Below, in pieces: positions 8,560-16,052 of a stretch of DNA of 58,369 bases. The notes under the pieces are model-generated. The model searched no databases. It was given only the letters and a program-made list of their open reading frames with translations, and was not told the origin of the DNA. The stretch comes from a virus. The translations under genes were made by a program, and so were the position numbers. The stretch covers positions 1 to 58,369 of IMG/VR virus record IMGVR_UViG_3300028859_000024; one strand, given 5' to 3'. Positions within the stretch are counted from its first letter, which is position 1; each line of letters opens with the position of its first letter.

Positions 8560-8795
8560 GAGTTTCTTTTTGATGCCAATTTTGCTGTTTCTGTTGGATT
8601 TTTTATATATTCAATTGCCCAACCATTTTGTTGAACAGCAGCCATTTGCACAGCTTTGCTTGGCTTGTCGATGTATTGAATTGCACGATAATTTCGTTGA
8701 ACAGCAGCCATTTGCACAGCTTTGCTTGGCTTGCTGATGTATTCAATTGCATAACCATTTTGTTGAACAGCAGCCATTTGTGCTTTTTCATTCAT
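8556..8795 (-). CDS. DUF4116-repeat protein, three repeats
   Basis: This 79-aa protein consists almost entirely of three 22-residue units of the type AVQMAAVQQNGWAIEYI..PS. These match DUF4116, a helical repeat of unknown function found in large viruses, some intracellular bacteria and protists. It ends with a short basic tail (KLASKRNS). A longer relative with eight units is immediately upstream, and five units are embedded in the 1153-aa protein at 27637. The start sits 6 bp after a TATTTT -10 box, which suggests a leaderless message. The repeats probably form a curved helical surface for protein binding; no enzyme motif is visible. Confidence 0.75.
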   Translation of the reverse strand: MNEKAQMAAVQQNGYAIEYISKPSKAVQMAAVQRNYRAIQYIDKPSKAVQMAAVQQNGWAIEYIKNPTETAKLASKRNS

Positions 8796-8801
8796 ATATA
8801 A

Positions 8802-8830
8802 AAAATATCCTAAATAAATTTATTTGTTAA
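8802..8830 (-). promoter_or_regulatory. Leaderless-type promoter of DUF4116 gene
   Basis: TTAACA (8830-8825), 17 bp, TATTTT (8807-8802), 6 bp, ATG at 8795. It is nearly identical in sequence to the promoter at 9432-9460, so gene and promoter appear to have been duplicated together. Confidence 0.6.
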
Positions 8831-8855
8831 CAATAAGTGCTTTGTTTTGAATATT

Positions 8856-9425
8856 TTAAGACAGCAATTTAGCCATTAATTTGACATTAATTGTTGGCTT
8901 TTTTATGTGTTGAATTGCCTGATAATTTCGTTGAATAGCAGCCAGTTGCACAGCTTCGCTTGGCTTGTCGATGTAGCAAATTGCCCAACCATCTTCTTGA
9001 ACAGCAGCCAGTTGCACAGCTTCGCTTGGATTCCTGATGTATTTAATTGCACAACCATTTTGTTGAACAGCAGCCAGTTGCACAGCTTCGCTTGGCTTGC
9101 TGATGTGGTAAATTGCATAACCATTTTGTTGAACAGCAGCTAGTTGCACAGCTTCGCTTGGATTTCTGATGTATTCAATTGCCCAACCATTTTGTTGAAC
9201 AGCAGCTAGTTGCACAGCTTTGCTTGGATTTCTGATGTATTCAATTGCACAACCATTTTGTTGAACAGCAGCCAGTTGCACAGCTTCGCTTGGCTTGCTG
9301 ATGTGGTAAATTGCACAACCATTTTGTTGAACAGCAGCCAGTTGCACAGCTTCGCTTGGATTTCTGATGTATTCAATTGCCCAACCATTTTGTTGAACAG
9401 CAGCTAGTTGTTCTTTTTCATTCAT
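8856..9425 (-). CDS. DUF4116-repeat protein, eight repeats
   Basis: This 189-aa protein is built from eight consecutive 22-residue DUF4116 units with consensus AVQLAAVQQNG.AI.YI..PSE, encoded by 66-bp tandem DNA repeats. The positions after QQNG (W, C, Y) and the segment YHISKP versus EYIRNP vary between units, as in binding repeats that diversify by recombination. The last unit and tail (KKPTINVKLMAK) are almost identical to the end of the DUF4116 block in the 1153-aa protein at 27637, down to the DNA level. The start sits 6 bp downstream of a TATTCT -10 box. Function unknown. Confidence 0.78.
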   Translation of the reverse strand: MNEKEQLAAVQQNGWAIEYIRNPSEAVQLAAVQQNGCAIYHISKPSEAVQLAAVQQNGCAIEYIRNPSKAVQLAAVQQNGWAIEYIRNPSEAVQLAAVQQNGYAIYHISKPSEAVQLAAVQQNGCAIKYIRNPSEAVQLAAVQEDGWAICYIDKPSEAVQLAAIQRNYQAIQHIKKPTINVKLMAKLLS

Positions 9426-9431
9426 ATATAA

Positions 9432-9460
9432 AGAATATCCTAAATAAATTTATTTGTCAA
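9432..9460 (-). promoter_or_regulatory. Leaderless-type promoter of the long DUF4116 gene
   Basis: TTGACA (9460-9455), 17 bp, TATTCT (9437-9432), then 6 bp to the ATG at 9425. Confidence 0.65.
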
Positions 9461-9468
9461 TATTTATG

Positions 9469-9496
9469 TTGATTTTATTCCAAAGTTTGATAATAT
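9469..9496 (+). promoter_or_regulatory. Leaderless-type promoter, rightward
   Basis: TTGATT (9469-9474), 16 bp, TAATAT (9491-9496), then 6 bp to an ATG at 9503. It has the same geometry as the leftward leaderless promoters and supports 9503 as the start of the frameshifted gene. Confidence 0.5.
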
Positions 9497-9502
9497 TTTT
9501 AC

Positions 9503-9932
9503 ATGCGCGAAAATCATCCAGAATTGACGAAAGCCAGCTTAACTGTATTGTTGAATCTGGTTTAAAAATGAGGTCTGTTTTAAAAATGCATATGGACCCA
9601 ATCTTGCGTCAGAATTATTCAATAATATAGATGCATGTCTAGGGGATGCATCAGGAATGGCAATGATGCGTATTCTTTGCAGAGATAATTTAAATGTAAC
9701 GTTGCGTTGGACGGTTCCAATGATTAACAAGATCAATGTAATTAAAGCAATTCGTTCATCTCAAATTATTGATAAAAATGATGGACCCACTTATAATTAC
9801 TACAAATATGGGTTGATAGAAACAAAATATATTGCTGATAGATGGAGTTGGGATGCACAAAATAGATGTGATTTTCTGTTTCTTGGGAATGCTATGGCAC
9901 AGAAGAATTGGACAATTTTCGTGAAGTATTAA
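9503..9932 (+). pseudogene. Frameshifted gene of unknown function
   Basis: The reading frame from the promoter-proximal ATG at 9503 (MRENHPELTK) stops after 20 codons at a TAA at 9563. A second frame, shifted by +1, opens after a TGA at about 9551 and runs without interruption to 9932, reading FKNEVCFKNAYGPN, then a stretch containing DACLGDASG and many aromatic residues. Joined, they would give a protein of about 142 aa. I do not recognise it. A single-base change near 9553-9563 would restore one frame, so either the gene is broken or the read has an error. It ends before a long terminator. Confidence 0.55.
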
Positions 9933-9960
9933 AAGAGAAATCAATTTACATATACTAAAT

Positions 9961-10013
9961 TGGAAGAAGAAATAAAATACCGCAAATTGTGCGGTATTTT
10001 ATTTCTTCTTCCA
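9961..10013. terminator. 24-bp perfect inverted repeat, terminator
   Basis: Arms at 9961-9984 and 9990-10013 are perfect reverse complements with a 5-nt loop. The right arm encodes the last codons and stop (WKKK) of the leftward methyltransferase, so that gene's end has an inverted copy beside it. It can terminate both converging transcripts. Confidence 0.8.
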
Positions 10014-10520
10014 AATACTTACCCAATCTTCCCAATGAGCGATATCTTCATCTGGAGCACCAATATATGTTTCAACTAATTCCAGATCATAACCATTTCT
10101 AACAGCCCATTTGGTCAATGCATTTCCTGCATCTGGATAAAATCTCCAGCAATCCACTGGATGCCGATGAACATAACCATTACTCGGCGAATTGATATAA
10201 ATATATCCACCACTTTTTACTACTCTTGCCATTTCTAAAAACATAACCCAAAAAAGTTCCATATGCTCAAATGCTGAAGACGACACTACTACATCTGCAT
10301 AATTATTTTCCAATGGCAATACATATGAATCATCTGTGACAATATCTACGCCAATTCCAGCAGAACAGTCAAGACCAATATATTTGCAATTTGGAGATGC
10401 CACTTGTCGTAACGATCCTTGTGCTGGAACCACTTCTTGGCTTCCTATTTCAACAATGGTTCCTGATTGAACGTACTTATCAAAAAACTTTTTTCCACTT
10501 ATCAATGCTGATCTGTGCAT
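9999..10520 (-). CDS. SAM-dependent methyltransferase
   Basis: This 173-aa protein has a class I methyltransferase fold. Motif I is 'VEIGSQE' near residue 23, the acidic 'GLDCSAG' follows near 49, and 'ADVVVSSSAFEHM' is the motif IV/post-motif segment of the Methyltransf_11 family. 'MARVVKSGGYIYINSP' is motif V/VI. It ends in the unusual basic tail WKKK, whose codons sit in a terminator hairpin. The substrate is unknown; a sugar, a small molecule or nucleic acid is possible. It lies downstream of a second methyltransferase and a glycosyltransferase (10530-11679), which hints at modification of a glycan or of phage DNA. Confidence 0.8.
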   Translation of the reverse strand: MHRSALISGKKFFDKYVQSGTIVEIGSQEVVPAQGSLRQVASPNCKYIGLDCSAGIGVDIVTDDSYVLPLENNYADVVVSSSAFEHMELFWVMFLEMARVVKSGGYIYINSPSNGYVHRHPVDCWRFYPDAGNALTKWAVRNGYDLELVETYIGAPDEDIAHWEDWVSIWKKK

Positions 10521-10529
10521 TATTTCCTC

Positions 10530-11024
10530 CTAATTCCATCCCAAAGCTGTGTATGGTTCTTGTCGATTGTCTACAATGATATGCTTAAATGCTTTCGCAG
10601 CAGCCGCATAAGAAGGAACTTGAAAATCGTGCATTACTACTAATGGCTGCTTAACTTTTTCTGAGATATATTTTATAGTATCACATCTACGATCACCAGA
10701 AGTAGAATTATCTACAAAAATTAGATCAAACAATTCTAAATCCAAAGAATCCAAAAATGTTTCTATTGGTTCTGGAACTACAATCATAGTATGTCTGCTA
10801 TCTTCAACTTTTGCAACAGCAGCCCAATTTGGATCATTTTCAACAGTTACCAATTTTTTCAAAAGTGGAAATAATTCACGATTCAAAAACATTCCAGTAC
10901 TATATCTGCCAGCGCCTAACTCCAAAATACTCTTTACATCATCTCCCATAGCAGATAACATATTCATATGTGTTGCATATGGATCAGATGTTTGTGTATA
11001 ATTAAATAATTTAGTGATTCTCAT
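10530..11024 (-). CDS. SAM-dependent methyltransferase-like protein
   Basis: This 164-aa protein shows a Rossmann-type SAM site: 'ILELGAGRYSTGMF' near residues 34-47, the acidic residue at 'TVENDPNWAA', and 'FDLIFVDNSTSGDRR' near 99. The latter resembles methyltransferases acting on small molecules or sugars, in which the Asp holds a metal. It is separated by 9 bp from the next gene and reads in the same direction as the neighbouring methyltransferase and glycosyltransferase, so an operon is likely. Substrate unknown. Confidence 0.75.
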   Translation of the reverse strand: MRITKLFNYTQTSDPYATHMNMLSAMGDDVKSILELGAGRYSTGMFLNRELFPLLKKLVTVENDPNWAAVAKVEDSRHTMIVVPEPIETFLDSLDLELFDLIFVDNSTSGDRRCDTIKYISEKVKQPLVVMHDFQVPSYAAAAKAFKHIIVDNRQEPYTALGWN

Positions 11025-11034
11025 TCAATCTCCG

Positions 11035-11679
11035 TTATGCATTGCTAATTCCTGGCAATGCTGTTCTTTTATAAAAATCTCGTTCTTCATTAATTGCATT
11101 GCTATCTTCATACCATGGCAAGTGCTCCATAACATATGGAAAATCAAGCCTTATGTGTGTCGCTGATGGCCAAATTCCCCATCCTGGATTATATAAAGCA
11201 AAAGTTGTATCTATAAGAGCAAAGTAAGAATCATTATCAGCAGTTTTTCTAGTCCAATAATTTACTTCACTGTCCAACATTAATTGTTTTCTATGATAAT
11301 GATCTGGAAGATTATCTATTCGTAATCCAGGGCCAACTTTTGCAGGAGCATATCTATCAGCAACTTCGTGCATTTTTCTTACCAAATCTGCTGGACAATT
11401 TGCATCTGGAACAACATCAGGATCAGTTACTATAAATCTTGTATTTTGAACTATATTAAGTTTCCAAAATGCATCATGGCCAAGATTGGAAGTTCTATTG
11501 ATAATATTCAATCCTGATGTTTTGTAATAACAAAGCAATGGTTCCCATGTTGATGCATTATCAATCACAGCAATATTTGTCATACCTGCGTCCCAAAGCC
11601 AATTAACCAATTTTCTAAATCCTCTTTCCAGATTATTAAAATTAGTTATATAAATCGGGGTTGATTTCCAATCTTCCAT
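11035..11679 (-). CDS. Family 2-like glycosyltransferase
   Basis: This 214-aa protein resembles GT-A glycosyltransferases. It has the early strand and turn 'IAVIDNAST' near residue 36, the 'NLGHDAFW' segment and a DxD-type metal site 'TDPDVVPD' near residue 86. 'TTFALYNPG' and the C-terminal 'HLPWYED' are acceptor-side features of the family. It probably transfers a sugar to phage DNA, a virion protein or a host surface glycan. It abuts the 2H phosphodiesterase-like gene (shared base at 11679) and precedes two methyltransferase genes. A cytoplasmic location is expected, since there is no membrane segment. Confidence 0.75.
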   Translation of the reverse strand: MEDWKSTPIYITNFNNLERGFRKLVNWLWDAGMTNIAVIDNASTWEPLLCYYKTSGLNIINRTSNLGHDAFWKLNIVQNTRFIVTDPDVVPDANCPADLVRKMHEVADRYAPAKVGPGLRIDNLPDHYHRKQLMLDSEVNYWTRKTADNDSYFALIDTTFALYNPGWGIWPSATHIRLDFPYVMEHLPWYEDSNAINEERDFYKRTALPGISNA

Positions 11680-12173
11680 TATTCTTTTTCATCCTCTGAA
11701 AATGAATAACTAAAATCAAAATCTAATTCTTCAACTTTAAATTCATTCAACGTAATATAAAATTTTGGATATGTCTTTGGAACTTCTCCTGTATATTTTT
11801 TGGCCACAGAAACATGAGGAATATATTCATCATAATCTGATTCTGCTCCTAATTCTATAGATTGGGAATAAATTCCAATTAATTTATCTTTTTCCAATTT
11901 TAGCACCAACAAATCACCAAAAACTTCCCAACCAATAGCTTTTACTTTTATTGGCAATTTTGGTTTTATATCATAAATTTCTGGAACAGCTTTTCGAGAA
12001 TAAGTAACTGTAACATGATATTCATCTAGATCGACCAAATTTTCTATTTTATTGGTTTCCAACCAATCATGCAATTTTTTTCTACTTTCACTATTCAACT
12101 GGAAAGAAGAGTATGTTCCTTTCTTTTTTTCTGCTGCTTCCATTATTTTATAAAAATCACTAAACGATTTCAT
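11679..12173 (-). CDS. 2H phosphodiesterase, possible anti-CBASS Acb1-like protein
   Basis: This 164-aa protein carries the two H-x-[ST] motifs of 2H phosphoesterases: H53-V-T55 in 'EYHVTVTYSRK' and H120-V-S122 in 'YIPHVSVAKK'. The spacing of 67 residues and the length are close to T4 Acb1 (152 aa), which degrades cyclic nucleotides to block CBASS defence. Similar folds also serve in RNA end repair and tRNA processing, so the assignment to Acb1 is an inference. The N-terminus 'KSFSDFYKIMEAA' is helical. It overlaps the upstream gene by 14 bp and the downstream glycosyltransferase by one base. Confidence 0.65.
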   Translation of the reverse strand: MKSFSDFYKIMEAAEKKKGTYSSFQLNSESRKKLHDWLETNKIENLVDLDEYHVTVTYSRKAVPEIYDIKPKLPIKVKAIGWEVFGDLLVLKLEKDKLIGIYSQSIELGAESDYDEYIPHVSVAKKYTGEVPKTYPKFYITLNEFKVEELDFDFSYSFSEDEKE

Positions 12174-12540
12174 TTTTAATAAATTCCTTTGTAAAAGTAT
12201 TTAAGTCCAAATCTAACATTTTCAATAAAACAGCATATTGTTGTTCGACTATATATAATAGAGAAGACTTTTGATTTTTATTATGATCACAATAATATGG
12301 GCAAGGCATTTTTGCCAATCCCAATACTATTGATCCAGACCATATAGTATTATAATCTATTTCAAATTTATAAAATTCTATTTTTACTTGATTAAATCTA
12401 AAAAATCCATCTGCTGTTAGATGCATTCCTTTTCCTTTAATCCACCAACTTAAATTATCTAAAATAGGAAGTTCCATTTTATAAATATCACGATAGTCTT
12501 GATATATTTTTACTTCCCATTGTAGTTTTGTTAGCATCAA
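12160..12540 (-). CDS. Unknown protein
   Basis: This 126-aa protein has no motif I recognise. It is rich in aromatic residues and contains a short Cys pair 'PCPYYCDHNKN' near residue 80. Its 3' end overlaps the 2H phosphodiesterase start by 14 bp, and the 5' nuclease gene ends 4 bp upstream of its start region, so it belongs to the same leftward operon. A mixed alpha/beta fold is plausible. Confidence 0.75.
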   Translation of the reverse strand: MMLTKLQWEVKIYQDYRDIYKMELPILDNLSWWIKGKGMHLTADGFFRFNQVKIEFYKFEIDYNTIWSGSIVLGLAKMPCPYYCDHNKNQKSSLLYIVEQQYAVLLKMLDLDLNTFTKEFIKNEIV

Positions 12541-12544
12541 TTAT

Positions 12545-13531
12545 TTATTCTGGATATGAAGCACTCAATAATTGCGAAAAATAATTTGCTTGATCGCTAA
12601 TTTTGGTTAGTTCGTATTTTCCGCAAAACTTTAGAAAAAATATTCCAATACTCGAACGATTCTTTGGAACGCACGCATCAGCAATAGTCTCAAATATTAA
12701 TTCTTTAATATGATCTGGTTGCATAGTAAGATTAACCAATCCAACATTCCTATTATAATCATCCAAAACTTTGTGTTCAATTCCATTATGATCTAGCCAT
12801 CTCGTCATCATCATTGAGGACCATGCAAATCCTTGTTTATATCTATCTTCAAATGCTTCTCGCAAACCAACTTTTGTTTTGCTTCCTTTTTCTCGAATTC
12901 CTGGAAAACTACTGAATATGTTATCAGTAGTACACCCACGAACTGCTTTCTCAAATACTGACCATTCTGGGTCTGGGGGAACTTTTGGAAGATTGGTCTT
13001 TTTATCTTTAACTACATTTCCTTTATAATCAAACACTCCTTGAGTTGTTATTGTTTGGTCTGCAATTCCGTTATACATAATTACATTGGGTGCAAGCAAT
13101 TGTTCAAAATCTTTATCGCTGCTTACAATAATATGATAGTCATTTGGGTGTGCCTGAATGAAACCTGAAAAATTATCGTCTGTTTCCAAAATAGGATTAT
13201 ATAATACTGTGCAGTTGGTTTTTTCTGTAATAAATTTCTGAAAAATATCAAAAGCATCAAAAAACAATTGATCTAATTCTTGCTCTTTTGGAGTACATTT
13301 TTTTTTAGCTTCTGCTCTATTTCTTTTATATGGGGGATATACACTTTTTCTCCAACTGTTGCCATCAAATGAGAACACTAAATGTGTACCAGATCGAACC
13401 CGCCAAATTTTACCAATACTCGCAAATAGCATATGTAAAGACATGCCAACTATTTCTTCTGGCGTACCTTTAATCATATGTTTTACCCGATGCAAGAGAT
13501 GATTACTATCGATCAATAAAAATTTATTCAT
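12545..13531 (-). CDS. 5'-3' exonuclease / RNase H (FEN-like)
   Basis: This 328-aa protein is a flap-endonuclease-type nuclease like T4 RNase H. The PIN/FEN core is visible: 'LLIDSNHLLHR' (first Asp), 'VFSFDGNSWRK...YPPYKRNR' (second Asp and the basic clamp), 'ETDDNFSGF' and 'IVSSDKDFEQLL' (acidic metal ligands). The helix-hairpin-helix DNA-binding part follows as 'GCTTDNIFSSFPGIREKGSKTK'. T4 RNase H is 305 aa. It removes RNA primers during lagging-strand synthesis and so belongs with the polymerase and clamp further right. The ATG overlaps the stop of a small upstream gene as ATGA. Confidence 0.85.
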   Translation of the reverse strand: MNKFLLIDSNHLLHRVKHMIKGTPEEIVGMSLHMLFASIGKIWRVRSGTHLVFSFDGNSWRKSVYPPYKRNRAEAKKKCTPKEQELDQLFFDAFDIFQKFITEKTNCTVLYNPILETDDNFSGFIQAHPNDYHIIVSSDKDFEQLLAPNVIMYNGIADQTITTQGVFDYKGNVVKDKKTNLPKVPPDPEWSVFEKAVRGCTTDNIFSSFPGIREKGSKTKVGLREAFEDRYKQGFAWSSMMMTRWLDHNGIEHKVLDDYNRNVGLVNLTMQPDHIKELIFETIADACVPKNRSSIGIFFLKFCGKYELTKISDQANYFSQLLSASYPE

Positions 13532-13653
13532 AAACTATGATCCTTTATCCTTGTCAAGAAATTAAGTCCAATTTTGCTCACAATACAAAGCAATACATCA
13601 TTTAATATCACACCTGAAAGTATTAGAACCAGCATGAATAAAATGATGTTCAT
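13528..13653 (-). CDS. Small predicted membrane protein
   Basis: This 41-aa frame starts at 13653 (MNIILFMLVL) with one strong transmembrane helix over about residues 3-27 and a short basic tail. Its TGA overlaps the ATG of the 5' nuclease gene as ATGA, a hallmark of coupled phage genes. No good Shine-Dalgarno is visible upstream. A small inner-membrane or leader-peptide role is possible. Confidence 0.5.
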   Translation of the reverse strand: MNIILFMLVLILSGVILNDVLLCIVSKIGLNFLTRIKDHSL

Positions 13654-13700
13654 GCACTTTGCACCCAAATCTTATATAAGAATAATATTTCTTAATGTAT

Positions 13701-14150
13701 TCATTGCATCTCCCATTTCGTAAATTCTGGATTTGCTCTTGTGAAATTTTCTATAAAATCTGCAAGATGTTGTATTCCTTCGTGCTCTTCATCTTTATCA
13801 CTCTTGCTGTTCCAATAAGAAGCATCATGCGGGCAAGCTCCAGCATGAAAAATTTCATGCCATAATGTATTTCTCAAATCCCTATGACCCAAAGTATATG
13901 AATATATTATTTGAAAATTTTCACAATCTGTAGCTGCTACTGCTTTTCTATCTTTTAGATGATCGAAAAATCCTTGACCTAAATCATCTACGTTCCATAT
14001 ATACCATTGTTTTCCATTTATGCTTACAATTGTTGGATTATCTGGCAATAAATCAGTTTTTTTATTTGGAATAATTCCCACATAAAATTGTATGAAAATT
14101 CCCAATGCTAAGAATAACATTATTGACATAACAATAATAATTATTTTCAT
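13701..14150 (-). CDS. Membrane-anchored metallopeptidase-like protein
   Basis: This 149-aa protein has one N-terminal transmembrane segment (about residues 2-26, IIIIVMSIMLFLALGIF) and a soluble domain outside or facing the periplasm. 'LWHEIFHAG' near residue 97 is a HExxH zinc site, and the downstream 'HEGIQHLADF' could give the third ligand. This suggests a minimal zinc peptidase or an inactive relative. It sits in a run of small genes; AAAGGA precedes the ATG. It might act at the cell envelope, but no substrate can be inferred. Confidence 0.7.
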   Translation of the reverse strand: MKIIIIVMSIMLFLALGIFIQFYVGIIPNKKTDLLPDNPTIVSINGKQWYIWNVDDLGQGFFDHLKDRKAVAATDCENFQIIYSYTLGHRDLRNTLWHEIFHAGACPHDASYWNSKSDKDEEHEGIQHLADFIENFTRANPEFTKWEMQ

Positions 14151-14158
14151 TATTTCCT

Positions 14159-14512
14159 TTATGAATGTTCAGTTCTGCCATCTTCTAATTGCTTTCTTTT
14201 GATAATTTTTCTTTTATCTGGGTCAGCAGTTTCTTGCTCATATTCTTCAGTAATAACTGATCTACAAATATCATTAAACCATTGTTCTACTATTGCATGA
14301 TCGTTTCTTCCCCTATATCCAGCTTTTACTAATTTGGCCAGAAATACATCATTCCAATCTAAATCAAATGCGCCATCCGATAAATTATTAGGATCGATAT
14401 TAAATCCAATTATATCAACCCATGGCTCATGATTTAGTGTCGCAGTTTCTTTCGCTGATTTTTGTTCTTTTCTAGATTTTCTTCTTTCAAAAAATTTCTT
14501 TATAAAATTCAT
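14159..14512 (-). CDS. Unknown protein, conserved phage type
   Basis: This 117-aa protein starts with a very basic helix (residues 3-22, KKFFERRKSRKEQKSAK), followed by a globular part: 'EPWVDIIGFNIDP', 'FDLDWNDVFLAKLVKAGYRG' and 'VEQWFNDICRSV'. Phages with T4-like replication genes often carry short proteins with this kind of PWV...LDWN...VxQWF layout, but no function is established. It starts 8 bp from a GGAGG site and reads on directly from the gene at 14513. Confidence 0.7.
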   Translation of the reverse strand: MNFIKKFFERRKSRKEQKSAKETATLNHEPWVDIIGFNIDPNNLSDGAFDLDWNDVFLAKLVKAGYRGRNDHAIVEQWFNDICRSVITEEYEQETADPDKRKIIKRKQLEDGRTEHS

Positions 14513-14719
14513 TTATTCCTCCATATCCAATACATCAATATAAGCTCTTTCTTCGCCTTCTTCAAATAAATTAAATTCTTTTGATTTTTTCTCATATGGA
14601 TTAGATTTTGATTTTAATTCACTTTCTGGCCATTCAGCTTGCATATAAAACACATAGCCTTGTGTTTTTGGGGGCATCTTGTTCCATTCTTCAAGAGTCA
14701 CTAATTTAATTTCGTCCAT
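14513..14719 (-). CDS. Unknown small acidic protein
   Basis: This 68-aa acidic protein (many Glu, few hydrophobics) contains 'LEEWNKMPPKTQGYVFYMQAEW', a short amphipathic stretch. No domain is recognised. It is first in the leftward run 14719-13528. A TATAAT-like -10 at 14753-14748 lies upstream, but its -35 is weak. A long leader carries AAGGGG about 11 bp before the ATG. Confidence 0.6.
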   Translation of the reverse strand: MDEIKLVTLEEWNKMPPKTQGYVFYMQAEWPESELKSKSNPYEKKSKEFNLFEEGEERAYIDVLDMEE

Positions 14720-14796
14720 ATTTCTATTATTTCCCCTTAGTTATTAAATTATATCCATCATCTTTTATTGTGTTCTCATTACAATGTTTGCATTAA

Positions 14797-15666
14797 TCAA
14801 AATCCCCACTTGTTATTCCACAAAGAACATTGTAATCTTGGTGAATATCTATAACCATTTTCAATTGCCATTTCTGCTACTTTTGTAGCATTATGAGAAT
14901 TATTTACATTATTTGATCCTTCTGCCATCAAATATATAGATCCTTTGAATCCAGCATCTCTATATTCTTTTTCTGCTTGTTTTACATCATTCAAATCTTC
15001 ATCATTAGAAACCACAAATTTCAAATAAACTTTACTTCCTGGAATAGTTGTATAATCCATCACTACTTCTGGTAAAATAGATGATTCCCAAGTTTCTCCA
15101 GAACAAGGCAATTTTGCACTAACTGAAAATAATGTATTTAAATGATGAAAATTATAGCAATCACATAATCCTCTTCTTAATTCACTGGAAATTTTCTTTG
15201 TTCCGTTAGTTTCAAAAGTAAGATCAGTGAGATTCATATTTCTATTATAAATTTCTTTTAATAACTCTGGATACTGCTTTTGCCATCCAAGTAAGGGTTC
15301 TCCGCCAGTTAAAATCAAATGGCAATCCTGATTGAATTTTCCATCTCTAAGCAAATTTTGAATTCTATCAACTATTTGTTCTATGGTTTGTTCTGGACTT
15401 AAATCTTTAAAACGAGGGTCCCAAGAACTGTAAGAATCGCATCCAAAATTTAATATTGGTAATTGCTTAAAATCAGTATATTTGGTTGGATCAACTTGAA
15501 ATCTTTCTGTGCTTTTTTCTCCCAGTGGCATATTAAATCCAGCACAAGTTTTGTTGCACCCAAAAACACGAACGAATACACTAGGAGTTCCACTATATCC
15601 TTCGCCTTGAATTGTTCCACCTTTTTTATTACCACCAAAAATTTCTGCTATTTTAATTGCCATCAT
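14797..15666 (-). CDS. queE: Radical SAM 7-carboxy-7-deazaguanine synthase-like protein (QueE)
   Basis: This 289-aa protein matches QueE: 'TIQGEGYSGTPSVFVRVFGCN' at the start, 'ILTGGEPLL' in the middle and 'FETNGT' later, all typical of QueE. The reaction turns carboxytetrahydropterin into the deazaguanine base. The cluster ligands are unusual: C37 and C41 follow CxxxC, but the third Cys, normally three residues on, is Phe44. A CDSY segment at C76 looks like the missing third ligand and follows an insertion of about 32 residues. QueE with altered cluster loops is known, so activity is still plausible. Its start overlaps the upstream gene by 14 bp; the second ATG at 15663 is also possible. Confidence 0.82.
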   Translation of the reverse strand: MMAIKIAEIFGGNKKGGTIQGEGYSGTPSVFVRVFGCNKTCAGFNMPLGEKSTERFQVDPTKYTDFKQLPILNFGCDSYSSWDPRFKDLSPEQTIEQIVDRIQNLLRDGKFNQDCHLILTGGEPLLGWQKQYPELLKEIYNRNMNLTDLTFETNGTKKISSELRRGLCDCYNFHHLNTLFSVSAKLPCSGETWESSILPEVVMDYTTIPGSKVYLKFVVSNDEDLNDVKQAEKEYRDAGFKGSIYLMAEGSNNVNNSHNATKVAEMAIENGYRYSPRLQCSLWNNKWGF

Positions 15667-16051
15667 ATTCCTTATGTCTATCTTCTATATCTTTAAAATA
15701 CTTGCCATCATAGTCATTGAATAATTCTTTTAATTTATCATATCCAACGTCAACTATAATTTCTTTTTTCTTTTTATGTGTCCAACACCAAGTAAATACT
15801 GGATCATGAATATAAATATGGAATAAATCACCAACTGTTCCATAATATTCTTTAATCGTGAAAACTTGGCCTTGCTCTACTATTCTTCCATATTTGGGAA
15901 GAGGAATACACATCAATAAATCGCATATTCTTCCAAGAATTTCATCACTGAACCATACAACCAATGCTAACCACCATGGTCGATCAATTAAATAAATCGA
16001 TCCTGAACGATATTTAAAGTAACAATTACCACCAAAATGCCAACTTGTCAT
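15653..16051 (-). CDS. Unknown protein with hydrophobic segment
   Basis: This 132-aa protein is rich in Trp, Tyr and Phe. It has one hydrophobic stretch at about residues 24-52 (RPWWLALVVWFSDEILGRIC), which could be a membrane segment or buried core. The C-terminal third is charged. No family is recognised. It lies directly upstream of queE with overlapping ends, but shows no QueD or QueC motif, so it is not an obvious pathway enzyme. AAAGGAT precedes the start. Confidence 0.7.
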   Translation of the reverse strand: MTSWHFGGNCYFKYRSGSIYLIDRPWWLALVVWFSDEILGRICDLLMCIPLPKYGRIVEQGQVFTIKEYYGTVGDLFHIYIHDPVFTWCWTHKKKKEIIVDVGYDKLKELFNDYDGKYFKDIEDRHKEYDGN

Positions 16052-16052
16052 A

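Noticed and set aside
8907-9407. Antisense and out-of-frame ORFs in the DUF4116 repeats
   Set aside because: Repeats keep other frames open by chance; only the leftward frame shows a promoter and conserved protein repeats.
10530-11024. MRITKLF start as a member of the tagged effector set
   Set aside because: It lacks the Glu at position 5 and lies in an early/middle leftward operon, not in the late island.
13529-13557. TTGACA 17 bp before the start of the 5' nuclease gene as a promoter
   Set aside because: The would-be -10 overlaps the ATG itself (TTATGA), and a coupled small gene with AAAGGA upstream explains the start better.
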